The notes: generated by a model not told the origin, from the letters alone. A DNA stretch of 64,000 nucleotides from Paenibacillus wynnii (GCF_030812855.1 NZ_JAUSTK010000013.1:60679-124678); one strand, 5' to 3'. Counted from the first letter of the stretch, positions 15,448-24,463 are shown. A program made the numbers and translations.

Positions 15448-16251
15448 ATGGACTTGTCAGAAACCGAGGAGGAAGTCCTTACTGGTGGGAATATAAATAA
15501 GGTAGTGAAAGTTGGGAACACAGTTCATCGGGAGGCTAATTCCAATCCTTATGTGTATGAATTGCTAATACACCTTGAAAAGGTCGGCTATCCCTATTCT
15601 CCTAGATATTTGGGATTAGATGATAAGAATAGAGAGATTCTATCTTACCTTGAAGGAGTAGTTCCGGGGAATATCTACCCTGAAATTGAAGGATACATGT
15701 GGTCGGAAGAGGTTTTATCCGAACTTGCCAAGCTCTTAAGAAGATATCATGACGCAACGGTTGGGTTTACACCAACTACGAAATCTAAAAATGAATATCC
15801 AGTGAAGTCTTTACATGAAGTCGTTTGCCATAATGATGCTGCTTTGTATAACGTTGTATTTAAAGACAAACTTCCTGTAGGGATCATCGATTTTGACATG
15901 GCTGGGCCAGGTCCACGTATATGGGACATTGTTTATACTTTATATACATCTGTTCCACTGGCAGAGTTTGAACCAAGTCAAAATGACAACGTAGTTGAAA
16001 AATATAATAGAGAGCATCATGCATCAGCGAGGAAAAGGCGTGTAGAAATATTCTTTAAGTCTTACGGAATGGATGTTCCAACAGACCTTAAGGAGTGGGT
16101 AATTTCCCGTATTAAATTCATGTGTACTACTTTAACTGAAAGTGCCGCGTCCGGAGATCCAGCATTTATAAAATTAGTTGAGGAAGGTCATCTTGCTCAT
16201 TATGAGAAAGAAATTGAGTTTCTTGAAGAACACTTCGATGACTGGATGTAA
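15448..16251 (+). CDS. APH-family phosphotransferase (aminoglycoside/choline kinase-like), last cassette gene
   Basis: 267 aa; ATG after AAAAGGAGGAATGG. The kinase core of the APH family is clear: catalytic loop VCHNDAALYNVVF (H-N-D-x4-N) and metal-binding IIDFDMAGPGPRIWDI. The N-terminal lobe has a short glycine-containing strand pair (GGNINKVVKVGNTVHRE). Close relatives phosphorylate aminoglycosides, macrolides or other small alcohols; the substrate cannot be told. No attC-like element follows, so this is either the distal end of the array or a unit that has lost its site. Confidence 0.84.
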   Translation: MDLSETEEEVLTGGNINKVVKVGNTVHREANSNPYVYELLIHLEKVGYPYSPRYLGLDDKNREILSYLEGVVPGNIYPEIEGYMWSEEVLSELAKLLRRYHDATVGFTPTTKSKNEYPVKSLHEVVCHNDAALYNVVFKDKLPVGIIDFDMAGPGPRIWDIVYTLYTSVPLAEFEPSQNDNVVEKYNREHHASARKRRVEIFFKSYGMDVPTDLKEWVISRIKFMCTTLTESAASGDPAFIKLVEEGHLAHYEKEIEFLEEHFDDWM

Positions 16252-16291
16252 TTTTTAGACGCAAATGGCATTATAAGGCAAAAATAAAAAA

Positions 16292-16325
16292 CCGCATTCA
16301 CCGGAAGATATTCCGGTGAATGCGG
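16292..16325 (-). terminator. Strong hairpin terminator between convergent genes
   Basis: A perfect 15-bp stem, CCGCATTCACCGGAA / TTCCGGTGAATGCGG, with a 4-base loop. In the - direction it is followed by TTTTTTATTTTT, so it mainly terminates the small gene at 16368-16553. In the + direction the tail is CCTTAT, so termination there is weaker. Confidence 0.85.
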
Positions 16326-16367
16326 CCTTATGTAAATAGAATCAAACTGTATCTAATGAATTAGAGA

Positions 16368-16553
16368 TTAATGATATTTAACAATCTTAATACGGGCTTC
16401 TTCCTCATAGGTAAGCAGATCTCGAGCTTGCGGAGTGTGTAGATGACGCTCTACGGAGTATTCAATGTTATGGTAGTCTTCATCTCCGGAAGCCATCCAA
16501 GGCTGCCAAATTCCCGTTACCCAATTTTTAAGATCTTTAAGTCCTGCTAGCAT
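16368..16553 (-). CDS. Small conserved-looking hypothetical protein (61 aa)
   Basis: The - strand ORF has a strong RBS (CGAGGAGG) seven bases before the ATG at 16551-16553 and a strong terminator just behind its stop, so it is probably a real gene. The product is MLAGLKDLKNWVTG..., with a tryptophan-rich middle (WVTGIWQPW) and a charged C-terminus ending EEARIKIVKYH. No signal peptide or membrane helix. Not recognised; it separates the cassette array from the gerK operon. Confidence 0.65.
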   Translation of the reverse strand: MLAGLKDLKNWVTGIWQPWMASGDEDYHNIEYSVERHLHTPQARDLLTYEEEARIKIVKYH

Positions 16554-16838
16554 ATTCTCCATCCTCCTCGGGTGGTGCACATCATTGGGGTTGCAGCTAT
16601 TTTGGTTACGCTTACATTATAACACAGAATGTAATTTTTGAAAGGTGTGTCCACTACAAACACACAAAATTCACAAAGAACATTATGTTTTATAAGAGTT
16701 TTGTTCTTCTTGGGAAGAATGATGTCTCCCTGTAGGAGACGTGGTTGAGACAGCCCTACTGAATACTGGAATTGTTACATAATCCGCTAATTCTTGGGGA
16801 TACTGTATGTACTAATTGTAAGAGGGGGGTCAACCTTT

Positions 16839-18260
16839 ATGAAACAGACTCCAGATGTAACTCTTAATTTCCAACATATTTTTCATCAGTTTGAACATTG
16901 TGTAGACCTGGTACACCGGACATTTCCAGAAATACATACTGATATTTTGTACTTTCCCAACTTAATTAGCAAGATAGCCTTCTCAAGTATGATCCTAGAA
17001 CCGTTTGCTAATATTCAGCTTCAAGAGGTAGACGAATTATTCAAACAATCTCAATTTGTTGAAGTCTTTCATTCAAAAGAAGCGGTTGTAGGTGTTTTGG
17101 AGGGGAAGGCAGCCATCTTTAACCAGGGAAAAGTATTTCTGATTGATATTTACGGTCCAAAAGATCGGAATATCGAACAATCTGGAACGGAGACAGTGAT
17201 TACAGGTCCCCATGATTCTTTTGGCGAGTCTGTGAGTACGAACCTTTCCTTAATTCGTCGAAGATTGAAAAGCTCGCATTTAAAGGTTATTGAATATTCT
17301 GTCGGCGAGGTTACAAAGTCTAAAATATATATCCTTTATATCGATGGTTTAGCCAATATGAATTTTGTGAAAGAATTGGAACATCGGATTAAGATCATTG
17401 AAATCGATGCGGTAAATGAAGGCGGAGTGCTGGCTCAATTAATCGAAGATAAACCCAATTCCATTTTCCCTCAATATCTAAGGACGGAACGGCCCGATTC
17501 TGCTGTGTCCAAATTAGTTGACGGTCGAATTATAATGCTTGTGGAAAATAGTCCGACAGCCATCAGCGCCCCCTCTTCATTTTTTGAGTTCTTTTCCTCC
17601 CCGGATGACTACTATCAGCGTTGGACCTTAGGGACTGCACTGCGATTATTAAGATTTTTAGCCTTGCTGATCACTATTACTTTCACAGCCTTGTATGTGT
17701 CTGTAACTACCTATCATTATGAAATGATTCCGGAGTCCTTACTTATGACCTTGGTTGAATCCCGTAACAGGGTGCCGTTCCCGCCCGTGTACGAGGCCTT
17801 GCTTATGGAAACCATGATTGAATTACTACGGGAGGCTGGTGCGCGTCTTCCTACAAAAATCGCACAAACGATTGGTATCGTAGGCGGTATTGTCATTGGA
17901 CAAGCTGCTGTACAAGCGGGACTGACCAGCAATGTTCTTATCATTGCTGTAGCCTCATCGGCTATTGCCTCTTTTGTGATACCGAGTTACGTCATGAGCG
18001 CGTCTCTCCGATTAATGCGCTTTGGGCTGATCATAATGGCCGGTATTTGGGGCAATTTGGGGTTAATTATGGGCGTGGCACTGATCATCATTCACATATC
18101 CGGTCTTACAAGCCTGGGAGCCCCATATTTGATTCCTGTTGCACCGATGAAGGGGACCGATTGGAAAGATATTTTCATCAGGGCCCCCTTTTCTCAACTT
18201 AAAAACCGGCCCTATCAGACAAAGAGCCCGAATCAAGTACGGCAAAAAATTCGAAAATAG
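16839..18260 (+). CDS. gerKA: GerA-family spore germination receptor subunit A
   Basis: 473 aa. An N-terminal soluble domain (about residues 1-275) is followed by four to five hydrophobic segments (LLRFLALLITITFTALYVSV, IGIVGGIVIGQAAVQAGL, VLIIAVASSAIASFVIPSY, FGLIIMAGIWGNLGLIMGVAL), the GerA/SpoVAF layout. A conserved GerA stretch is seen around SRNRVPFPPVYEALLMETMIELLREAGARLP. It sits in the spore inner membrane and takes part in nutrient germinant sensing. ATG 16839 follows AGAGGGGGGT. First gene of a three-gene operon with the B and C subunits. Confidence 0.92.
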   Translation: MKQTPDVTLNFQHIFHQFEHCVDLVHRTFPEIHTDILYFPNLISKIAFSSMILEPFANIQLQEVDELFKQSQFVEVFHSKEAVVGVLEGKAAIFNQGKVFLIDIYGPKDRNIEQSGTETVITGPHDSFGESVSTNLSLIRRRLKSSHLKVIEYSVGEVTKSKIYILYIDGLANMNFVKELEHRIKIIEIDAVNEGGVLAQLIEDKPNSIFPQYLRTERPDSAVSKLVDGRIIMLVENSPTAISAPSSFFEFFSSPDDYYQRWTLGTALRLLRFLALLITITFTALYVSVTTYHYEMIPESLLMTLVESRNRVPFPPVYEALLMETMIELLREAGARLPTKIAQTIGIVGGIVIGQAAVQAGLTSNVLIIAVASSAIASFVIPSYVMSASLRLMRFGLIIMAGIWGNLGLIMGVALIIIHISGLTSLGAPYLIPVAPMKGTDWKDIFIRAPFSQLKNRPYQTKSPNQVRQKIRK

Positions 18261-18271
18261 GATGATTCCCT

Positions 18272-19360
18272 TTGAATGAGAATGAGAAATTAAGTCCTTT
18301 TCATATAGCTGTATTGGTATTCATGAGTCAGATGGGTATTGTTGTATTTACCTTGCCAAATTCATTGGCCGTTTACTTTGGTACAAATGGATGGCTTTTT
18401 TTATTAATTTGCTTTGTGGTATCTACAATCAATATTTACTTTATCTCTTTGGTATTCCGACTGGGAAAAGGCCGCTCTGTCTTTGAAATCCTTGAACGAT
18501 CCATCCCGAAAGCAGTGCTCTATCCTGTTTACATTGGACTAGCGTCCGTATGGATATTATTCGGAAGTATGATCGGTAAAAAGTATGTACTTTTATTTCA
18601 AATGATGGCCTTCCCCACAACGAATCCAATGGTAATCAAATTGGCTATAGATATTCTTGTCTATCTGCTGCTCATTAAAGGAATATACAATATATCCAAG
18701 GCAGCTACGTTTTTCTTTTGGATAACGCTCTGGATGTACCCGTTAATGTTCATGTTTTTGCCCCATTTTCACTGGATACGCCTGACTCCTTTTATCTTCA
18801 AAGAGGGCCATGATATGGTCAAGGGGGGGGTCGATATCTATGCCTCTTTTCTTGGGTATGAGCTTTTTATTCTTTTATTTCCTTACATGGATCAAAAAAA
18901 GAAGCCAATGTTAGCCATTTATTCAGGGAATGCATTTGTAACCTTTATATATATTTGGTATAGCCTTACATGTTTTGGCTTATTCAGCTTGAAGCAATTG
19001 AAGAAGTTATTATTTCCTTTACTTGATTTGCAAGCCCTCCTTCGCTTTCCGTTCGTTGAACGGCTTGAGAATCTTCTATTTGGCTTCTACTTATTTCTTG
19101 TTCTGATTACTGTGGTTATGTATTTGTTGGCGGCACAGGAAGCTGTACGGAGAATAACTCCGATAGCCAAGTCTCACTTCTTTGTCTTCATAACGATTGC
19201 AGTTGGCTATGGTATTTCATACATTCCCAAGAGTATAGATCAGGTAAATGACTGGATCATGAAGCTGGGTTATACTGTAACGGGTATTGGCTTTGGCATC
19301 CCAATTATAGCTATCCTTGTGCTGCTTATACAGGGGAAAGGAGGGCAATCCCATGTCTAG
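18272..19360 (+). CDS. gerKB: GerB-family endospore germination permease
   Basis: 362 aa, about ten predicted membrane helices (for example VLVFMSQMGIVVFTLPNSL, WLFLLICFVVSTINIYFI, LLFGFYLFLVLITVVMYLL). This is the spore permease fold (APC superfamily) that forms the germinant-binding B subunit. It probably starts with TTG, 11 bases after gerKA ends, with a weak AGGATG behind it. It overlaps gerKC by 8 bases, so the three genes are co-translated. Expression in the forespore under sigma-G is expected from family knowledge; I did not find a clear sigma-G promoter. Confidence 0.9.
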   Translation: MNENEKLSPFHIAVLVFMSQMGIVVFTLPNSLAVYFGTNGWLFLLICFVVSTINIYFISLVFRLGKGRSVFEILERSIPKAVLYPVYIGLASVWILFGSMIGKKYVLLFQMMAFPTTNPMVIKLAIDILVYLLLIKGIYNISKAATFFFWITLWMYPLMFMFLPHFHWIRLTPFIFKEGHDMVKGGVDIYASFLGYELFILLFPYMDQKKKPMLAIYSGNAFVTFIYIWYSLTCFGLFSLKQLKKLLFPLLDLQALLRFPFVERLENLLFGFYLFLVLITVVMYLLAAQEAVRRITPIAKSHFFVFITIAVGYGISYIPKSIDQVNDWIMKLGYTVTGIGFGIPIIAILVLLIQGKGGQSHV

Positions 19361-20450
19361 ATTATTAGCGGCTATTATTATGATGTGCATGCTAACCGGA
19401 TGCGGCACTGAGCAAAGGATACTGGAAGACCTGGGGATGATTCAGACCGCAAGCTATGATCTGGAAGAGAATAATAAGCTCAGGGTGACCATCAACATGC
19501 CAGTTTCAGCAACTGACTCGACCATTAAGAAGATGTTATTGACGGCCGTAACCGATAGCAGTAAAGAAGCAAGGCTTCTTTTTTCTAATCAAACCGAACT
19601 TACAGTGGTCAGCGGCCAGGTGAGAAATACATTATTTGGCTTAGATCTGGCCAAAGCTGGCATTCACAGACATGTAGATACGTTATTACGCGATACTTCT
19701 ATGTCGCTAGGAGTTAAAGTAACCATCATCAATGGTAAAGCCGGTGAGTTGCTCTCCAAAAATTATAAACAACACTCTGAAACAGGACAGTATATAAATC
19801 GTATGTTGGAGAAAAGGGGATCCGGGAATGGTATTATGCCGAGTTCTCTGTATCAGTTCACCAGGGATTACCACGATGATGGAATAGATCCCATAGCACC
19901 GATCGTAAAAGACACGGGGGAAGACGCAGAAATGGATGGAATTGCGTTGTTTCAAGACGATCGTTACATGATGAAAATCCCTGCTAAGAAGGCATTGATC
20001 TTTACCCTTTTCAAAAGAAATCTTAAACAAGGGGAAATCATTATTCATCTGGAGAACAAGAAAAACCCAAAAGATATCGTCATGTTAAGTAATATAATGA
20101 GTAAACGTAAGGTTAAGGTGCATCATTTAGCAAATAACCGCTTCAAGGTCGACATCAGCGCTTCCATCCGAGGCTCAGTACTTGAATATACCGGTAATAA
20201 AGATCTGGTTAAAAAAGAACAACGTCACAAAATTGAAGAGGAAATTTCCCAGTATATCTCATCCCAAGGTGAGCAGATGATTAAAGACATGCAGAAGAAT
20301 AAGGTAGATAGTCTGGGCATTGGACAATATGTAAGAAACAGCCTGTCCTATGCGGAGTGGAAAAGTCTGAATTGGCGCAACGTTTACCCTCAGGTTGAAG
20401 TAAACTGCCATGCTAAGGTGCTTATTAAGAATTATGGGAAGTATAGTTGA
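19353..20450 (+). CDS. gerKC: Ger(x)C family spore germination lipoprotein
   Basis: 365 aa from ATG 19353 (GGAGGG upstream). The signal MSRLLAAIIMMCMLTGCG carries a lipobox (LTGC), so the mature protein starts at that cysteine and is anchored to the outer face of the spore inner membrane. The rest is a GerC-type soluble domain with typical short segments such as FLLD-like DLGMIQTASYD, and the C-terminal NWRNVYPQVEVNCHAKVLI. It completes the receptor with the A and B subunits. Confidence 0.9.
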   Translation: MSRLLAAIIMMCMLTGCGTEQRILEDLGMIQTASYDLEENNKLRVTINMPVSATDSTIKKMLLTAVTDSSKEARLLFSNQTELTVVSGQVRNTLFGLDLAKAGIHRHVDTLLRDTSMSLGVKVTIINGKAGELLSKNYKQHSETGQYINRMLEKRGSGNGIMPSSLYQFTRDYHDDGIDPIAPIVKDTGEDAEMDGIALFQDDRYMMKIPAKKALIFTLFKRNLKQGEIIIHLENKKNPKDIVMLSNIMSKRKVKVHHLANNRFKVDISASIRGSVLEYTGNKDLVKKEQRHKIEEEISQYISSQGEQMIKDMQKNKVDSLGIGQYVRNSLSYAEWKSLNWRNVYPQVEVNCHAKVLIKNYGKYS

Positions 20451-20461
20451 GCTTTAGGTTG

Positions 20462-20497
20462 ACCTCCTCTACCTTTTGGGTGAAGGAGGTTTTTTGT
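20462..20497 (+). terminator. Terminator of the gerK operon
   Basis: Stem ACCTCCT/AGGAGGT with a 15-base loop, followed by TTTTTTG, 11 bases behind the gerKC stop. Confidence 0.8.
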
Positions 20498-20606
20498 TCA
20501 AATTATAAATATACAAAATGCAATAATAGGTGTAAAATTTAACATGCTCATTTGTGAATAAATGTGCAAAGATACATAGACAGAATTTGGAGGCTGGCGA
20601 GAATTT

Positions 20607-21575
20607 ATGAGAAACACGACTTTCAGTAAAAGATTTTCCATGCTGTTATTTGTAGTATTGGTTATCAGTGCGATTACGGTTGGCTGCGGCACAACTAATA
20701 ATACGAGTACGGAAGGTTCGGAAACGCCATCATTATCACTGGGCTTGCTCCCATCCATCGATGCCATTCCCTTCATCATCGCTCATAACCAAGGCTTTGA
20801 CAAAAAGCATGGCGTGAACCTGAACATTCAGACCTTCAAGAGTGCCAAAGACCGCGATGTGGCTTTTCAGGCAAATAAGGTAGATGGTCTTAGTGCCGAT
20901 TTGATCGCAATTTCGATCTATAATGAAGCAGGACTGGATGTTAAGATCACAAGTACTACTTTTGGCGAATTTGACCTGTTAACCGGGAATGATGCGATTC
21001 AGGAGATTAAGGATCTGAAGGGCAAGACCGTCATTTTGTCCAAAAACACTTCTACCCAATATACCGTTGCTACGATCCTTAAGCAGGCGGGTTTGACGGA
21101 AGCGGATGTTAAGGTAACCGAGGTACCGCAAATTCCGACCCGATTAGAGCTGCTCAAAAATAATAAGGCCGATGCAGCTATTTTGCCGGAGCCTTTTGTC
21201 ACCATGGGGAAAGCAGCAGGTCTGCGCGTACTTAGCTCTACTGTCCAAGCCGGGGTAAATCCCTTCGTACTTGCCTTCCCGCAAAGTGTTATTGATGCCA
21301 AAGGGGAAGCCATTCAAGATATGTATGCGGCCTATGATGAGGCGGTATCGTACATGAAATCCCATGACCAATCCGAATATGTGGATCTAATCATCAAAGA
21401 AGTTGGTTATCCAGATACATTAAAGAATGATATCAAAGTGCCTGATTATCTGCCTGCGAATCAAGTGGATATCAAAGAAGTTGAAGCGGCTTTCGCTTGG
21501 GCCCGGGAAAAAGGGCTGCTTACTAAAAATATTGCGCCTGAAGATGTGATCTCCGATGTCCAGTTTAAGAAATAA
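20607..21575 (+). CDS. ABC transporter substrate-binding lipoprotein (NMT1/SsuA/ThiY type)
   Basis: 322 aa. Signal MRNTTFSKRFSMLLFVVLVISAITVGC with lipobox TVGC. The body has the NMT1-type periplasmic binding fold: IDAIPFIIAHNQGFDKKHG at the start, then DLKGKTVILSKNTSTQYTVATILKQAGL and LKNNKADAAILPEPFVT. Such proteins bind sulfonates, nitrate, taurine or thiamine-pyrimidine precursors; the sequence alone does not choose. The ABC ATPase overlaps its end by 20 bases. No riboswitch is seen in the 100 bases upstream. A deviating start or frameshift is not seen. Confidence 0.9.
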   Translation: MRNTTFSKRFSMLLFVVLVISAITVGCGTTNNTSTEGSETPSLSLGLLPSIDAIPFIIAHNQGFDKKHGVNLNIQTFKSAKDRDVAFQANKVDGLSADLIAISIYNEAGLDVKITSTTFGEFDLLTGNDAIQEIKDLKGKTVILSKNTSTQYTVATILKQAGLTEADVKVTEVPQIPTRLELLKNNKADAAILPEPFVTMGKAAGLRVLSSTVQAGVNPFVLAFPQSVIDAKGEAIQDMYAAYDEAVSYMKSHDQSEYVDLIIKEVGYPDTLKNDIKVPDYLPANQVDIKEVEAAFAWAREKGLLTKNIAPEDVISDVQFKK

Positions 21576-22329
21576 CGGGCTTCATATTAAACATCTTAGT
21601 ATCGAATATAAAGGCGGGAGCTCTGTTCTGGGAGATGTTAGTCTAACGCTTCCGGAACATGCGATATACACCGTCATTGGGCCTTCGGGAAGCGGAAAGT
21701 CATCTTTAATGCGAGCGATTGCTGGTTTGCTGCCTGCTTACCGGGGAGAGATTCTGTTTAACGGACAATCGGTTCACCGCAAAGAAACGTTGATCGGGCT
21801 TGTCCCGCAAAACTATGGGCTTTTACCGTGGAAAACGGTTCAGTCTAATATTCAGATGGCGATGAAGATCGCCCATCCGTTGCAACAGCAGCGGGAACAG
21901 GAAGAGCAGATCAGACAATGGTTAACATCTTTGGGAATCTCGGAATTAAAAAGCCGATTTCCGTTATCCCTTAGCGGAGGCCAACAGCAAAGAGTTGCGA
22001 TTGCCAGAGCTTTTGCCATATTACCAACCATACTGCTGCTGGACGAGCCCTTTTCGGCATTGGATGCGATGACACGAGAGGCCTTGCAGAAGATCTTTTT
22101 AGATAACTGGCTGGCTCACCCGGCTACAACATTGTTTGTGACTCACGATGTAGATGAAGCGATTTCTTTAGGGCAGAAAATTATAGTTATGCCATCAAAC
22201 CAGAAAGACGCTCTGGAAATAGTTGATAATCATACCGTATTTCAGATGAAACATCAGGACAAGCGGGACAGCAATGAATTTTTTGAGCAAACTAAGCGGA
22301 TTAGAAAGGTTATGCAGGAGAAATGGTAA
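21556..22329 (+). CDS. ABC transporter ATP-binding protein (SsuB/TauB type)
   Basis: 257 aa. Walker A GPSGSGKSSLMRAIAG, Q-loop LVPQNYGLLPWKT, signature LSGGQQQRVAIARAF, Walker B TILLLDEPFSALD, H-loop FVTHDVDEA: a complete, canonical ATPase. The start codon lies within the end of the binding-protein gene (20-base overlap). It overlaps the permease gene by 7 bases. The three genes form one import operon. Confidence 0.93.
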   Translation: MSSLRNNGLHIKHLSIEYKGGSSVLGDVSLTLPEHAIYTVIGPSGSGKSSLMRAIAGLLPAYRGEILFNGQSVHRKETLIGLVPQNYGLLPWKTVQSNIQMAMKIAHPLQQQREQEEQIRQWLTSLGISELKSRFPLSLSGGQQQRVAIARAFAILPTILLLDEPFSALDAMTREALQKIFLDNWLAHPATTLFVTHDVDEAISLGQKIIVMPSNQKDALEIVDNHTVFQMKHQDKRDSNEFFEQTKRIRKVMQEKW

Positions 22330-23075
22330 AGAAACGGCGACTTCATCACTTGGCAAGACTCCTATTTGTTTTTTTCTGTATGAATGTTATTTGGTATATC
22401 GCTTTTTTACTTATGAACCATCCGATTCTCCCGAGTCCTTGGGCTGTGTACAACGCAATGATACATTTGGGAGCACAGGAGATTGCGCTTAATGTTGGTT
22501 ATAGTCTGGTTAGGATTTTTGCAGGTGTGGTACTGGCTTTACTTATAGGAATGCTTATCGGTTTACTTATGGGCCGTTCCCAGGCTTGGAATAAGCTGCT
22601 GGATCCTGTTGTTTACCTAACCTATCCCGTTCCCAAAATAGCCTTATTGCCTGTTGTCATGCTGTTCTTCGGTCTTGGTGAATTCTCTAAGATTTTGATG
22701 ATTATGCTGATTCTTCTCTTTCAAGTGATCATTTCCGTAAGAGACGGAGTGAAGGCAATTCCAGAGAATACTTACGATGTCTTAACCAGTATCGGAGCCA
22801 GCGCTGCTCAGAAATTTTGGCATGTGACGATGCCGGGTGCATTGTCCGTGATTCTGAGTACGATCCGAATATCACTCGGAACCGCGATATCCGTACTCTT
22901 TTTCACGGAGATTTATGGAACGGAGCACGGTATGGGCTTTTTTATCATGGACGCTTGGTTAAGGTTGGATTACGCAGAGATGTATGCTGGCATTATGCTG
23001 TTCAGTTTAGTAGGTTTCATGCTGTTTATGCTCGTGGACTATTTGGATTATAAGTTTATGCAGTGGCGGAATTAA
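22323..23075 (+). CDS. ABC transporter permease (SsuC/TauC type)
   Basis: 250 aa with about six membrane helices (LLFVFFCMNVIWYIAFLLM, GVVLALLIGMLIGLLMG, ALLPVVMLFFGLGEFSKILM, ...). The BPD_transp_1 EAA loop is visible as VLTSIGASAAQKFWHVTMPGAL. It completes the importer. Its 3' end overlaps the convergent serine hydrolase gene by 20 bases, so no terminator fits between the two. Confidence 0.92.
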   Translation: MVKKRRLHHLARLLFVFFCMNVIWYIAFLLMNHPILPSPWAVYNAMIHLGAQEIALNVGYSLVRIFAGVVLALLIGMLIGLLMGRSQAWNKLLDPVVYLTYPVPKIALLPVVMLFFGLGEFSKILMIMLILLFQVIISVRDGVKAIPENTYDVLTSIGASAAQKFWHVTMPGALSVILSTIRISLGTAISVLFFTEIYGTEHGMGFFIMDAWLRLDYAEMYAGIMLFSLVGFMLFMLVDYLDYKFMQWRN

Positions 23076-24000
23076 GAAGTAAAGGGACGATATATTTACG
23101 GAATACATCAACGGATGTGTTCCTTTTTTTGTTATCGGAAGTAATAACCACCACCAGTTCATAGGAGGGTACCACTACGATATATTGCCCGCCAAAGCCA
23201 AGCGCCATGTGAAAAGGAACCTCAACGGAAGGATCCGCTTCATTAGAAAAGGAAGATACCCACCAGTGCCAACCGTAGAACCCCTTATAAGGTTTAACTG
23301 CCTCTAGTTGAGGAGTAGTGGAATGCTGTACGGTAGCAGGAAGAATAAGTTGACTGCCCTCCCAATTCCCTTGCTGGAGGTATAAAAGGCCTAGTTTAGC
23401 CATATCATTTGGTTTCAAATGCAGTCCAAAGCCGCCGGTATGAATCCCTTGGGGGTCCATCTCCCACCGATATGCTGTAATCCCAAGGTACTCGAATAAC
23501 TGCTGCTCGGCAAATTTTACCACAGACTGTCCAGAGGCTTGTACCAAAATTGCAGCCAGCAATTGGGAGCATCCGGAATTGTAAACCATTTTCGTTCCTG
23601 GAGGATCAGCTAGCGGCTGTGAAAGTACAAACTGAACCCAGTCTGCACTTTTCGTCATTGTAGGGAATGAATTAAGCCCGCCGAACTCACTCCAATGGAA
23701 ACCGGCTGACAAAGTTAACAGGTGGGCAAGGGTGATATCACGTTTTCGAATATCGTTATCCTCGCTGAGCTGGGGGAAAAATTCAATAATAGGCGTGTTC
23801 GGAGGCGGAACAATTTGCTGATCCATGGCTATGCTGACTAAAGCGGAAAGCATGCTTTTAGTGCAGGAGTTTATTTTGAAGAGTTGATGGGCTAACTGGG
23901 GCTTACGATAATGCTCAAAAAGAATGTTACCCTTATGAATGATCAGGCAGCTGCGTACATTTAGCTCTAGAAGACTCTGGGTGAGCGGTTGCAAGTTCAA
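23056..24000 (-). CDS. Serine hydrolase of the beta-lactamase / PBP4* class C type
   Basis: 314 aa. The SxxK motif is in INSCTKSMLSALV, the YxN motif in VYNSGCSQLL, and the third motif region lies near the C-terminus (MALGFGGQYIVVV). No signal peptide, so it probably acts in the cytoplasm as an esterase or peptidase rather than in beta-lactam resistance. The best start in frame is a TTG at 23998-24000, about 14 bases behind AAGGAGGGG; this is an unusually long gap and the start is uncertain. Confidence 0.85.
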   Translation of the reverse strand: MNLQPLTQSLLELNVRSCLIIHKGNILFEHYRKPQLAHQLFKINSCTKSMLSALVSIAMDQQIVPPPNTPIIEFFPQLSEDNDIRKRDITLAHLLTLSAGFHWSEFGGLNSFPTMTKSADWVQFVLSQPLADPPGTKMVYNSGCSQLLAAILVQASGQSVVKFAEQQLFEYLGITAYRWEMDPQGIHTGGFGLHLKPNDMAKLGLLYLQQGNWEGSQLILPATVQHSTTPQLEAVKPYKGFYGWHWWVSSFSNEADPSVEVPFHMALGFGGQYIVVVPSYELVVVITSDNKKRNTSVDVFRKYIVPLLLNSATA

Positions 24001-24161
24001 GTGGTGTATGCCGTCCCCTCCTTAGGTTTTAATTTCATTATAAACGTAATCAGAATAGGTTATTCGATTCCGTATCTTTATAACTTCTTCACAGCATCCA
24101 AATAAGTTCTTCATAACTTTGAGTTATGCTATGTCCATAAGAACTAAGGAGGAGAACAATT

Positions 24162-24413
24162 ATGAAAAAACTATGGTTGGGTTTAGCGGCATTGGTGCTA
24201 GTTATGGGGATTGGCACAAGTGTCTATGCGGCGGGTGCTGATAAAGATGAAAGCTTCTTTGAGAGAATGCTGCCCTTTGCGAAGCAAATGCATCCTGATT
24301 TAACCGACACTCAAATCAAGGATATGATGGATGACTGCCACTCGGGCAAAAATAAGGGTATGGGTGAAATGATGAACAATTCCAAGAATCGCAGTAATAT
24401 GATGAATTTCTAA
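24162..24413 (+). CDS. Small secreted methionine-rich protein (83 aa)
   Basis: ATG after AAGGAGGAG. N-terminal signal peptide MKKLWLGLAALVLVMGIGTSVYA with a probable cut after AYA-like VYA/AG. The mature part of about 58 residues has a short helix (FERMLPFAKQMHPDLTDTQIKDMMDDC) and a Met-rich end (GMGEMMNNSKN, SNMMNF), one cysteine and one histidine next to it (DDCHSG). Met-rich tails often bind copper or silver; here this is only a hint. It precedes a two-component system whose sensor domain is also Met-rich. A terminator separates them. Confidence 0.72.
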   Translation: MKKLWLGLAALVLVMGIGTSVYAAGADKDESFFERMLPFAKQMHPDLTDTQIKDMMDDCHSGKNKGMGEMMNNSKNRSNMMNF

Positions 24414-24427
24414 TACAAGCTTGATAA

Positions 24428-24463
24428 GATAGACCTCAAGGTAATAACGAGGTCTATCTTTTT
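24428..24463 (+). terminator. Terminator between the small secreted protein and the response regulator
   Basis: A perfect 10-bp stem, GATAGACCTC / GAGGTCTATC, with an 11-base loop and a TTTTT tail. It ends only about 20 bases before the GTG of the response regulator, so that gene either uses read-through or a promoter located in the hairpin region. Confidence 0.85.

Noticed and set aside
23056..24000. Beta-lactam resistance gene
   Set aside because: It has the SxxK and YxN motifs of the superfamily but no signal peptide, and the third motif is not a clear KTG. An esterase or peptidase-like role is more likely.
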